Both the position numbers and the translations under genes were made by a program. A stretch of 64,000 nucleotides of DNA from positions 62,001 to 126,000 of the forward strand of contig NW_024882033.1 of NCBI RefSeq assembly GCF_019059575.1. Direction: 5' to 3'. Source of the DNA: Amphibalanus amphitrite (Eukaryota; Arthropoda; Thecostraca; Balanomorpha; Balanidae). The notes under the pieces were generated by a model, which was not told the origin of the DNA, searched no databases, and was given only the letters and a program-made list of their open reading frames with translations. This document shows, piece by piece, positions 32,733 through 44,500 of this stretch. The first letter of the stretch is position 1, and each line of letters begins with the position of its first letter.

Positions 32733-35299
32733 GCATATTTACGTCTGGACAACGAGTTGCGGGGAAAAGTGCTGATTGTGTTGCAGTTTTAGGAGCCGGT
32801 GATTAGGCTGGATTTTTGGGTTACTTTTTCGTTCTGATTCATGTATTTCATAGTGTTTGGCTTTTGAATATTTTAGTTCTTTCAGATAAATATTACTTGC
32901 CTTACAACTTTTGTAAAAACGTTTCATTTTTTATAAGCCGACGTTCAGAGTCCTAAAAATATATCAGCACTACAATCATTGTAAACAAACAAATGGAGCA
33001 CCACTTGGCTCTGTTCCAAGGCCATTTTTTAGTTTATCTGGTGGTTTTCTTGCTCTTGTACGTCGTTTTGTTGGATGTTTTGGATCCCTTAAGATTGACT
33101 TATATCATATTTAAGAAGCATGTTGACTGAAAACAATCTGAAGTATCCAGGAGGCTGACAGAGGTCCTGACTACTGAGCAATATCAATATCAAGTTGAAC
33201 AAGTTATGAAATTTTGGTTGATAAACGCAAGTTGATCGGGCTCATATATCAGCAAGAAAAGTAAAATTAAAAGAGCAATTATTGTCCAAAAACAAGCTAT
33301 AATATTGCAGACTTTGGAGCAATACTGAAGAGCACGCTGAGCAGGATCATGCCAGAAAATGTTGACTGATGAGCGCATATTGATGTATTGGTATGAATAT
33401 TGAATCATGATAACTTACAACAGCAAGATAAATTAGTGCTAACTATCAAGTTAAAATCTAGAATGAATGGACTTGGGCAGTTTTACTATGCTTAGATGCT
33501 ATGCAGATTGTAATGTGCATCAGGTACTCAGTGTCTGGCAAATGAAACATGCGATCATTCCATTGCTACTGGAGGAGAAAGCTTGGCTCACGAAATCCAC
33601 TTAATGTTGATTTTGATGTTAATCATCATCACTGTATTTCTTGAAAAAAGGATTGTAGTAAAATTGTCAATGTGACAATCCATGCAATGATGTGATCATA
33701 TGTGTTCATAGTCATTCGTGATAGTCATTATTGGTCCAATATACAATGGCAAAGCTCTCAGTCTCAGTGTTTCTTCCTGTGGATGGCCAGCAGTGACTCA
33801 GAGCTTAGAAGTATTAGTTTTCTTCACAGGGCTGGGATAAAAAGTACTGAGGGTAATCTTCCACCAAGGAACTCTACTTTGACATGGTATGAGATGTAGG
33901 CACAAGTAGGTAGGTGCTCAGTTCCTATAGTCAGTAGTTGTGTATGTTTAGTCGGGTTAGCTTAGATCAGGTTGTTAGTTTTTTAATTTGCCAAATGTCC
34001 ATAAAAATGTGACCTGAGCAATGAGCATACCTGAACCTGACTAACCTGACAGCTGACCTAACCTCAATCATCACACATATTTGCAGCCTACCCAAGACCT
34101 GCATGGCATGGTAGCACCCAGTTATAGGTAGGTACTCACCCTAACTCAATCTTACCTGCTAACCTTCAACTTGCCAAAAGTTAGCTCACATTGCCAAGCT
34201 GTGTCCAGGGAAACAGTCAACTGAGGTCTGAGGAACTGGCTCATTGGGTGGCTGGTGTGAGTCTGTGCATTTAAAGTGTTTCTTCTCTGAAGCTGCTCTG
34301 CACTGCTGTATGTCATGTTAGATGCTCAGAAAATGTGGGAAATGATTACTAAGCTACTTTAGTGCTTTGTTAATGCTCGAGACATGAACAAGTACAGATC
34401 CTGCAGGGTACAGCTATGAGTTAGGTGCTAGGTGAGTATGTTATGTGAATGTGCTGTTCCCTGTTTGACCGTAAGTATACAAACAAGCACAGGGTCACAG
34501 TTATATTCAATCTCCACAAATACATACAACAAAAACGGCCATATAGCCTAACTCCGAACACACCACAGATAACTTAAGCCTTTGAAGGCACAAAAATGTT
34601 TTGATTAACAGGACAGGTTTACAATATATCCTCTGTCCTTGGGGGATCTTGCTGCCAAGTTGAGGTATGATGACTGAACTTCAGGATTGATCAACCATTT
34701 CTTAGCCACGTCTTATATACGAGAAAGACCAAATGCTTGTTTGTTTTGATTTACAGGACATGTATACAATATATCCTCTGTCCGTACTCGTAGGGGATCT
34801 TGCTGCCAAGTTGAGGTACGATGACTGAACTTCAGGATTGATCAACCTTTTCTTAGCCACTGCTTATAAGCGAGAAAGACCAAATGCTTGTTCGTAAACT
34901 GCGTTGAAAATTTGATGATCCACCTTCAATTCTGACATGAAGGCACAAATGAAATAGTTTCCTCTCCTTTTGGAATACACAAAGCAGAATATTTAATAAA
35001 GATGAATTACACTGACGCTTATTCGCTTCATATTTTGTAACAAACGCGCTAAAACTGCAATATAACAGCACTATATGCTTCTTGACAAAATGCAATAGTA
35101 TTAAAAATTTAGCCCTGATGGCATTCATTCTTGGTGGAAACGTAATTACAAAATATTTTGTAGTAACTATTAAATTCCGGCCGAAAACAGTGCACGGTTT
35201 AAAAAAGAATCATTCCAATGACGGTCCATTCTTGCGGTCCTGAAATCGCCACTATTTCCGGCCTCTCCAACGCAACTCGTTGTCCAGACGTAAATATGC
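32733..35299. mobile_element. 2.6-kb TIR element, copy 1
   Basis: It starts GCATATTTACGTCTGGACAA and ends with the reverse complement; the inverted repeat is about 29 bp. The 8-mer GCACGCGG precedes it (32725-32732) and recurs after the end at 35301-35308 and again after copy 2. An 8-bp duplication fits hAT or P-type elements. No transposase is visible, only short open frames, so it is non-autonomous. An internal segment of about 138 bp is duplicated in tandem (about 34610-34900). Copy 3 at the window end is nearly identical to this copy. Confidence 0.85.
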
Positions 35300-35309
35300 C
35301 GCACGCGGC

Positions 35310-37893
35310 GCATATTTACGTCTGGACAACGAGTTGCGGGGAAAAGTGCTGATTTTGTTGCAGTTTTAGGAGCCGGTGATTAGGCTGGATTTTTGGGTTA
35401 CTTTTTCGTTCCGATTCATGTATTTCATAGTGTTTGGCTTTTGAATATTTTAGTTCTTTCAGATAAATATTACTTGCCTTACAACGTTTGTAAAAACGTT
35501 TCATTTTTTTATAAGCCGACGTTCAGAGTCCTAAAAATACATCAGCACTACAATCATTGTAAACAAACAAATGGAGCACCACTTGGCTCTGTTCCAAGGC
35601 CATTTTTAGTTTATCTGGTGGTTTTCTTACTCTTGTACGTCGTTTTGTTGGATGTTTTGAATCCCTTAAGATTGACTTATATCATATATAAGAAGCATGT
35701 TGACTGAAAACAATCTGAAGTATCCAGGAGGCTGACAGAGGTCCTGACTCCTGAGGCGCACCTCCTGAGCAATATCAATATTGATATCAAGTCAAAGTTG
35801 AACAGGTTATGAAATTTTGGTTGATAAACGAAAGTTGATCGGGCTCATATATCAGCAAGAAAAAGTTAAATTAAAAGAGCTTATTGGCCAAAAACAAGCT
35901 ATAATATTGCAGACCTTGGAGCAATACTGAAGAGCACGCTGAGCAGGATCATGCCAGAAAATGTTGACTGATGAGCGCATATTCATGTATTGGTATGAAT
36001 ATTGAATGATAACTTACAACAGCAAGATAAATTAGTGCTAACTATCAAGTTAGAAATCTAGAATGAATGGACTTGGGCAGTTTTACTATGCAGTATGCTT
36101 AGATGCTATGCAGATTGTATAATGTGCATCAGGTACTCTGGCTGGCAAATGAAACATGCGATCATTCCATTGCTACTGGAGGAGAAAGCTTGGATCACTA
36201 AATCCACTTTATGTTGATTTTGATGTTAATCATCACTGTATTTCTTGAAAAAGGATTGTAGTAAAATTGTCAATGTGACAATCCATGCAACGATGTGATC
36301 ATATAATGTGTTCATACTTCATAGTCATTCGTGATAGTGATTATTGGTCCAATATACAATGGCAAAGCTCTCAGCCTCAGCGTTTCTTCCTGTGGATGGC
36401 AAGTACTGACTCAGAGCTTAGAAGTATTAGTTTTCATCACAGGGTTGGGATAAAAAGTACTGATGGTAATCTTCCACCAAGGAACTCTACTTTGACATGG
36501 TATGAGATGTAGGCACAAGTAGGTAGGTGCTTAGTTCCTATAGTCAGTAGTTGTGTATGTTTAGTCAGGTTAGCTTAGATTAGATTGTTAGTTTTTTTTT
36601 TTTAATTTGCCAAGTGTCCATAAAAATGTGACCTGAGCAATGAGCATACCTGACTAACCTGACAGCTGACCTAACCTCAATCATCACGTACATATTTGCA
36701 GCCTACCCAAGACCTGCATAGCAGTAGCACCCAGTTATAGATAGGTACTCAGTACTCACCCTAACTCAATCTTACCTGCTAACCTTCAACTTGCCAAAAG
36801 TTAGCTCACATTGCCAAGCTGCATCCAGGGAAACAGTCAACTGAGGAATTGGCTCATTGGGTGGCTACTGGCTAGTGTGAGTCTGTGCATTTAAAGTGTT
36901 TCTTCTCTGAAGCTGCTCAGCACTGCTGTATGTCATGTTAGATGCTCAGAAAATGTGGAAATGATTACTAAGCTACTTAAGTGCTTTGTTAATGCTCGAG
37001 ACATGAACAAGTACAGATCCTGCAGGGTACAGCTATGAGTTAGGTGCTAGGTGAGTATGTTATGTGAATGTGCTGTTCCCTGTTTGACGATAGTAAGTAT
37101 ACAAACAAGCACAGTGTCAGTTATATTCAATCTCCACATAAACATACAACAAAAATGGCCATATAGCCTAACTCCAAAGTCCGAACACACCACAGATAAC
37201 TTAAGCCTTTGCAGGCACAAAAATGTTTTGATTAACAGGACAGGTATACAATATATCCTCTGCCCTTGGGGATCTTGCTGCTAAGTTGAGGTACGATGAC
37301 TGAACTTCAGGATTGATCAACCTTTTCTTAGCCACTGCTTATATACAAGAAAGACCAAATGCTTGTTTGTTTTGATTTACAGGACATGTATACAATATAT
37401 TATATCCTCTGTCCTTGGGGATCTTGCTGCTAAGTTGAGGTACGATGACTGAACTTCAGGATTGATCAACCTTTTCTTAGCCACTGCTTATGTACGAGAA
37501 AGACCAAATGCTTGTTTGTAAACTGCGTTGAAAATTTAATGATCCACCTTCAATACTGACATGAAGGCACAAATGAAATAGTGAACAATATTGATATTGA
37601 TATACACTGACGCTTTTCGCTTCATATTTTGTAACAAACGCGCTAAAACTGCAATATGACAGCACTATATGCTTCTTGACAAAATAAGAAAGTAGTAAAA
37701 AATTAGCCCTGATGGCATTCATTCTTGGTGGAAACGTAATTACAAAATGTTTTGTAGTAATTATTAAATTCCGGCCGAAAACAGTGCACGGTTTAAAAAA
37801 GAATCATTCCAATGACGGTCCATTCTTGCGGTCCTGAAATCGCCACTATTTCCGGCCTCTCCAACGCAACTCGTTGTCCAGACGTAAATATGC
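35310..37893. mobile_element. 2.6-kb TIR element, copy 2, in tandem with copy 1
   Basis: Same ends and same orientation as copy 1, beginning only 10 bases after it. GCACGCGG follows at 37894-37901. It differs from copies 1 and 3 by several indels, including loss of about 60 bases near 37580, so it is not a recent tandem duplicate of copy 1. No transposase. Confidence 0.85.
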
Positions 37894-38045
37894 GCACGCG
37901 GCAGTCCAAGCCGCCATATTTGAATTTATATTTTAATAGAATCTTGCCGATATTTTGGGTGAAGTCAATTTATATGGATAGCTTGGTGACAGTTTAGCTA
38001 TACGAATAATAATTTATTATGGATGTGCGTATATTCAGCTTGAAA

Positions 38046-38139
38046 TTGCAATTAAAGTTCCGCACCGCATAGATTCGAACTGGGGACCTTTGGAACACTG
38101 CGCGGGCACGCTAACCACTACACTACCGCGACCGCGCGG
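38046..38139 (-). repeat. tRNA-like sequence, probably a SINE head
   Basis: On the minus strand a box-A-like GGTAGTGTAGTGGTTAGCG is followed about 40 bases later by a box-B-like AGTTCGAATC. The flanking 7-base acceptor arms do not pair, so a functional tRNA is unlikely. It is best read as a tRNA-derived SINE or decayed tRNA copy just upstream of the TFIIF-alpha promoter. Confidence 0.5.
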
Positions 38140-38409
38140 CGGCCGGCGGCAGGGAGGCTGCGGAGACATGGGGGGACATTTTACGCTTTTGTGAAAAAAG
38201 CAAAAGATTTAGCGAAAAACACGTAATAGATAACTTGCAGAAAATTGTCTGCTCTTTCAGATAAGATACTTAGGTTTGATATATCTTGTGCAGACTTCAT
38301 TCTACAGTGCTTCGAAAATCGCTCATTTACGGGGCTTCGAGACTTGACTCCAAATGACGTCACGAGCTGACGTCACGAAAAGGTAGAATCGCCGGACGAC
38401 CCTACCTGG

Positions 38410-38416
38410 TATATAG
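38410..38416 (+). promoter_or_regulatory. TATA-like box upstream of TFIIF-alpha
   Basis: TATATAG lies about 165 bases upstream of the proposed start codon at 38582. A start near 38440 would fit. No canonical TCAGT initiator is at the right distance, so this is a weak call. Confidence 0.35.
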
Positions 38417-38581
38417 GGCCTTGAGCACAAGCACACACAGCTGTGGAGTTCAAGTTGTGTACTTATTATGTCCAGAAAAGCTTTAGATTATGATGCTCAA
38501 TCGAATTTGAGGCAAATTTTCGATCAACAGTGTGCACTGATCTACTGTTGAGGAGGGATACCAATACCAAGACTTGCGACA

Positions 38582-41500
38582 ATGTCCAGTCCGGTATGTT
38601 TTAGAATGTGTTTTGATAATAGTTTGCTTGTAGGTGAAATCATGTAAGTGTGAGCATCATGCATACTGGTGCCACATTTAGATTGCATCAAAATTATAAC
38701 CAAATGATAAAATCCTCTATGTGCATTATTGTTATGGTTGCGGGATTTGCGTGTTGTTTGGTCGACGGTATGTTAATTGTGCAGTACCTATTAACCTATT
38801 AATTCCTCACTTCTAGCACACATCAATATTGTCAGCAGTCAGCACTTCTGCTCAGTTGTGTGATGTACATGATAAGGTTTCAGCTGCAGCGCCAGCAGGC
38901 AGTGGAGAAGGAACTGTTTTTTTTTTGTTTTAGTCATGATTTAATAAGTTGGTACTTGGGTAATGTTTTTCTTTTTAATCTATCGATCATGATGGGTGAT
39001 GACTGAGTATCATTTCCCCAGGTATCTTAGGAGCCTGAATCGTTCCATGCTCAGCCTCTGTAAACTTTGTTAAAATGAGTTCAAGTTGTGGTGCTCCCTC
39101 AGGGTTCCTCGTCCTCTGGGACAACTGTGCAGGAGTACAGTGTGCGGGTGCCCAAGACACAGCACAAGCAGAACTGTGTGATGCAGTTCAACAGCTCGCT
39201 GCTGGTCGACTTCACTAAGTGGAATCAGGTGAAGATGGTTCGCGAGGTTCCAGTCAAGGCCGAGGCAGGTCCGGAAGATCCGAAGTGAGTAATTTACAAG
39301 CAATGAGAGTTTCACACATTCCTGACTTGGTATAACTACTCATGTGTCATAACGTCTCATAGATTTGCTCATGATAAGAGTAGGCAGTGCCTTGACATTC
39401 AAGTGACATGCCGGTCCCGTAGCTCAGTTGGTTAGAGCGTTGGACTCCGCGTGGTGAGAGCACGCGTTCCCGGTTATGACAGTCCGGGTTCGAAGCGCGA
39501 CGGGCGCTCGACATTTATGGGCCTCCTGACAGGTATGGTTGCGGTTGGTGGCAGGCCGTAGCCAGGCGAAGTCGACGAGGGGACCGGCCGTGCGCGGCTT
39601 TGTGCGCACGTTAAACTTTGGACTCTAAATTCTGCCATAGAATCGGAATTGCGCGATCGGAGGGTAGAGGGCAGGGTCATCGCAACAAGCTTCGCTTAGC
39701 GGTGGCTCTGTCCTTGTGAATCCTTCCCATCAAAAGGTTCGGACTAAATTTATAAAAAAAGTAGAGAGAACTCGACCATCAAGCATTGAAATTCAATGGA
39801 ATGCCATTTTTATCAGACCAGAAGTGGTTCTTCATGCTTCATTCTTGTTTGATCCAATATGTTGGATGTCAAAGTGTAAGATGCTGCAGTTTTTGTTGTT
39901 ATGTGAAGTACTACCTGCAAGTTATAACAGATCTTAGTTGCTACTTACAACCTTCACTTGCTAGTGTATGATTTGTATCAAAGTGTGACTTGTTCATTAC
40001 GATGCTGTAAATGATATCTGTTTGTCAGGTTTGGTGCAGGCAGTGAGTTCGGTAAGGACATGCGCGAGGAGGCCCGCCGCAAGAAGCTCGGTATCGTCGC
40101 CAAGAAGATCAAACCGGACTCCTATCCCTGGCTGATGAGAGTCGGTGGCAAGAACGGCAAAAAGTCAGTACCAACAGGCTGGGAGGAATATTGGTCACCG
40201 CAGCATCACTGTCATATCAATATGCATTATGAGCCCATTAGCATCGACTATATGATAGATTCATAGGTATTATCGATACTCGACAGCCGTGCACGGACGA
40301 GGGCAGAGTTGGCTACGGGACGGGAAGAAAAAAAAGGACTATTATAATGTGATACACAACGCAGACCCGCCTCGCCCCACGGGGCAGCTCCCCGGACCGC
40401 CAGCCTCTAACGGACAAACCAAGTCCATTCTTAGTCAGTATCTCATATCTATCAGCCTCTGACGGATTTTACAGACCCATCCCGCATCAGCCCCCAGTCT
40501 ACCAGCCTCTGACGTTGTCCGGTGCACCCTCTCCCGCTAGGTACCGCGGCGTGCGGGGCGGCAGCGTTACGGAAAACGCCTCCTACTACGTCTTCACGCA
40601 GGCCAAAGATGGCGCATTCGAGGCCAGTCCCGTCTCCGAGTGGTACAACTTCCAGCACGTGCAGCGCTACAAGGCGCTCACCGCCGAGGAGGCAGAGGAG
40701 CAGTTCACAAAGTGAGTGCGTGGTTTTGTCCGATGACAGACGTGGACTGGTGAGGAGGGGAATGGGGCGTACTTGGCTGCAAATTTGAAAGAGGGCCGTT
40801 TGAAGCTTGGATCGCATGCTGTTTCCGATCGTTGACGTCACAGCTGCCCACGTAGGCAAATTCTCTGGAAGTGACTAAAAAGAGGGAACAAACATGCGCT
40901 ATCAGTTACTTCGAGCCACTCATGAATCAGTCAGTTCGCTCATTGTGAATTAGTAACACCTTTATGCGTGGATGATAAATTTACCATTTTTCAGGCGTGA
41001 TAAAATCATGAACTACTTTACGGTCATGGTGAAGAAGCGCCTGAAGAACGACGAGGATGTAGACGAAGACAGCGAAGGGTTAGGAGCAAATGAAAAGAAG
41101 AAAGCCGGAAAGAAAAAGAAGAGTGGAGGTAAGTGCTACTGCACAGTGCACAGTGCATACTTTTACCTCTCAAGCCGTAAAGGGATTTGAATTGATCCAT
41201 ATGTTTTCTCCTCAATCACCCGCTGCTCGTTATTAGAACGAGACCTTTCTGCTTCTGAAGGCACTGCGAGTCGCGAGGGTTAGTGCGACCGACCAGTGTC
41301 GATAGCCGACTACCCGGACGTCTCGCAGGGGTGCTAATCAGCCACTTGATACGCTGTTCCTCATCGTATTGTGGTGAGTGGAACCGGTAAAAGTTCGTTC
41401 TCTCAAGAACGATGGCCGCCCAATCAATGAAAGAACATCGGTTTTTAGTCTATGTCGTATGGTTGGCTTCGTTTCTGCGAATTTTCCGATGTGCAACCGC

Positions 41501-44500
41501 TCCTTGGTATTCGAATTGACTCGGTAGCTAAAATAAGCGCATTTCTGAAAACTGGTCGAGCCTGGAAATAGCACCTACTGCTAGCAATGGCTTCTGATGT
41601 AGATGCAGAGCTCGAAGCATGCCATGTACTGTGGAACCCTTTCGTTATGTATGTATTTATTTGAACGCCCACAGGTATGACACCCATTTACAGACACAGT
41701 CCGATACTAAAAAGTAAAACCTATAAATACATGTGCTCATGGGTTGTCAAATATTGGTACGTATAGTCATGTCAGAGAGATTAAGAAGGCTCTAAGAGAC
41801 TTCATAAAAGTTCCTCGACTGGCGAATAGGTCCGCAGATGCCACATGTTCGTACATGCCGTTCACTTGTCTCGGTAAGCGACAAAACATTCCGGCCCTTA
41901 TCGTTTCCACCCTTGCGGTGGATTCGTGCAGTATCGCCCGTCCTCGAGTCCGCCTACATGGAACACATAATCCAAACATCCCAACAATATCGGTGGACCT
42001 AATGCGACCAGAGAACACCGAATGAAGAAAAGTGAGATCGCGCTGCACCAACCTTGTCCGAATACAACTCACACCAAAATGAGACAGCAGCTGATGGTAA
42101 TCGAGAGACTGAGAGGGCCGTGTGGAATGAGTTGCCAGCCAGATGAGCATCTTATGCTGGATCCGTTCCAGACGCTGTATATGTGTTTTTTAGGCCCCAG
42201 CCCATACTATGCTACCGAATTCTATCACAGAGCGAACGTGGGCATTAAAAGCAGTGATAAGAGGCTCAGGTCGAAACCGTCTCCCCCTCGCAGCACGAGA
42301 GGTCTGCAGCGAGCGCAAGTACACGCCAAGCGCCCGGATGTTACCTACTGATGGCCGCTGTCATGATGTGCTTCAAATCGGGAACACTGATAGAAATGAT
42401 AGAATGATGTATTTCTTCTTCAAGTCCTTCATGGGAGATTCGAAAACGTTTGCCTCTTATGTGATTACCATATAATTCCCATCAATTGAATACGACACAT
42501 TAGTTAGGTCGAAAGTCATATAGTGCAATGTTGTAACAGCAATGGTGATAATAGGCAATTTTTCATCAAAGGAGTGGATGTCGGGTAGTGAAAAATTAGG
42601 ACGTTTCCAAAGTCTGGTTCTCTTAACCCGCGCCCTGTTGGGGTCTGTTTATAACGCGACGTGGTGTGTGTGTGCCGTGTGTGTGTGTGTGGGGGGGGGC
42701 TATTTTTGCCCTCCCCGTATCTCCGAAACTACTGGACGGATCCACATAATTCAAATGGCGTTCGAAAGCCCAGTCAAATTTGTCGAGGGAAATCCAATTT
42801 CATTGACCTCGGGGTCACCGATGACGTCACAGGTCAGGTCAAATATAAAATGTTTTGCCGGTCACGGGTCTTCTAGGGAATGCGCTATAACATCGAATAG
42901 AACGCATGTTATCGAAAATCAGCGTTAGGGCGTCAGCTGCCTTGTGCATATGTTGCTATTAGAGGTCACTGATAACACCAGGTCAGGTCACAGGTCAGGT
43001 CACCAAGGGTCAGCACATGACCCCAATTTTACTAGGGCTGTGTGATGCATGTTTTATGGCCAATTTTTTCAAACTTAATGGTGTTGATTATAAGACTATC
43101 AGGAACGGTTTAGGTCACTTCCTGCCTCCTGGTGGAGGTCAGGTTAATGTCAGGTCAAAAAAGGTCGAATTTCAAAGTTGATATTTTTGCATCAAATGGG
43201 TATTAATTCGATGCAGCTCGTCACGGCGAGTCTAATGCTGGTCTTTGTTTTGCCGTACGTGGTCTAGAATGTCTAAAAATTGATTTTGAAAAATTTGACG
43301 ACATAAATTTTGAACAGTTTCTCCGTTATAACTTGGCCAAAAAGAGAGGTATTGATCTAAAATTTGGTATGTGAATAGAGGTCAGTAAGGGCTATCAAGT
43401 GGCTATCACAGATATTCCGTTTTTTTTTCGAAAGTCGAAAAACTTTTTGGATTTTTTGGCAATTATATTTAAAAAATAATTTTGGGGTCAAAATTAAAAA
43501 ATTCAAAATTTCGAGATAGTCATTTTGTAGCCCTGGTAATTCTACATCTTTTATGTTAACACGCGCAGTGGAAGGGGGGGGGCGGATTTCGCCCACCCCT
43601 CCTGTTTTTCGCCAATAACTCGCGCCGCAAGCATAATATCAATGTGAAATTTCGGCTACCTGTCCAGAATTGAATTGCGGATCTTCTTGTGCAAAAAGTA
43701 AGAAAATCGGTTCACAACTTTTCTAGTAATAGCGGTGTAAAGTCAAACATCCTGCCGCCGCGGCGGCGCGGCGGCCGGCGCGAGCCGTTACGCGCCGCCT
43801 GAATTGTAGACTGTGCCGGGGCGGGACGGTTCCGTCTTTACATCGCGCTCCTTACCGCTGATTATATTAGATTCGCGTCAAATTCGGTGAGGAGACTGAG
43901 AAATGTACACGCAATCATATGGTCAAAGAATTTTGAAAATCGGCCGGTAACAACTTGAGTTATGAGTGTGTAAACACAAAATTTTGATTGCCGCGTTTCC
44001 CGCGTCGGCCGATGCCGCTTCAGCCGGCGACATCTTACCCTTAGCAGGCTTCTAACTGCCACATTTATTGTTGGATTATCTAGAAATTCACCATACATAC
44101 TCACAAATGTTTGTTCTTTCGTATAGTGAAAGTTTTTAAAAAATCGGCCGGTAACTTTTTGAGTTATCGGCGTGTAAACGCAAAAAAGTCGCTAATATGG
44201 CAGATTTGACCACATTTGACCTCATTTGACCTTGAAGATATTGACCTAGGGTCATGAAATTCACACACAACAGAGTTCCCCATGGCCTCCACCTACCCTC
44301 CAAATTTCGTCTTTCTAGCTCCAGTGGGAGCTGAGATCTTAGGGGGGGGGCGACATCCGCCCCCCCCCCTTCCACTGGGCGTAGTACTCGCAACCCTTCC
44401 ACTGCGCGTGTTAAGACGTTTTTCTGTATCTTCAATGCTATAGGCCTGACAGCTCTTCCCGCGAAATCTTTTTTTTTTTTTGGTCGAAAACGGCAGAACA

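Noticed and set aside
35393-35707. 104-codon frame in TIR element copy 2 with a hydrophobic segment
   Set aside because: The same region of copy 1 is broken by indels, and no transposase motif is present.
39416-39505. Functional tRNA gene
   Set aside because: Box A and B are good, but the acceptor stem pairs over only about five positions and the anticodon arm is too long.
42661-42876. GT-repeat region read as a Cys/Val-rich peptide
   Set aside because: A simple GT/G-run inside a transposon end; no coding evidence.
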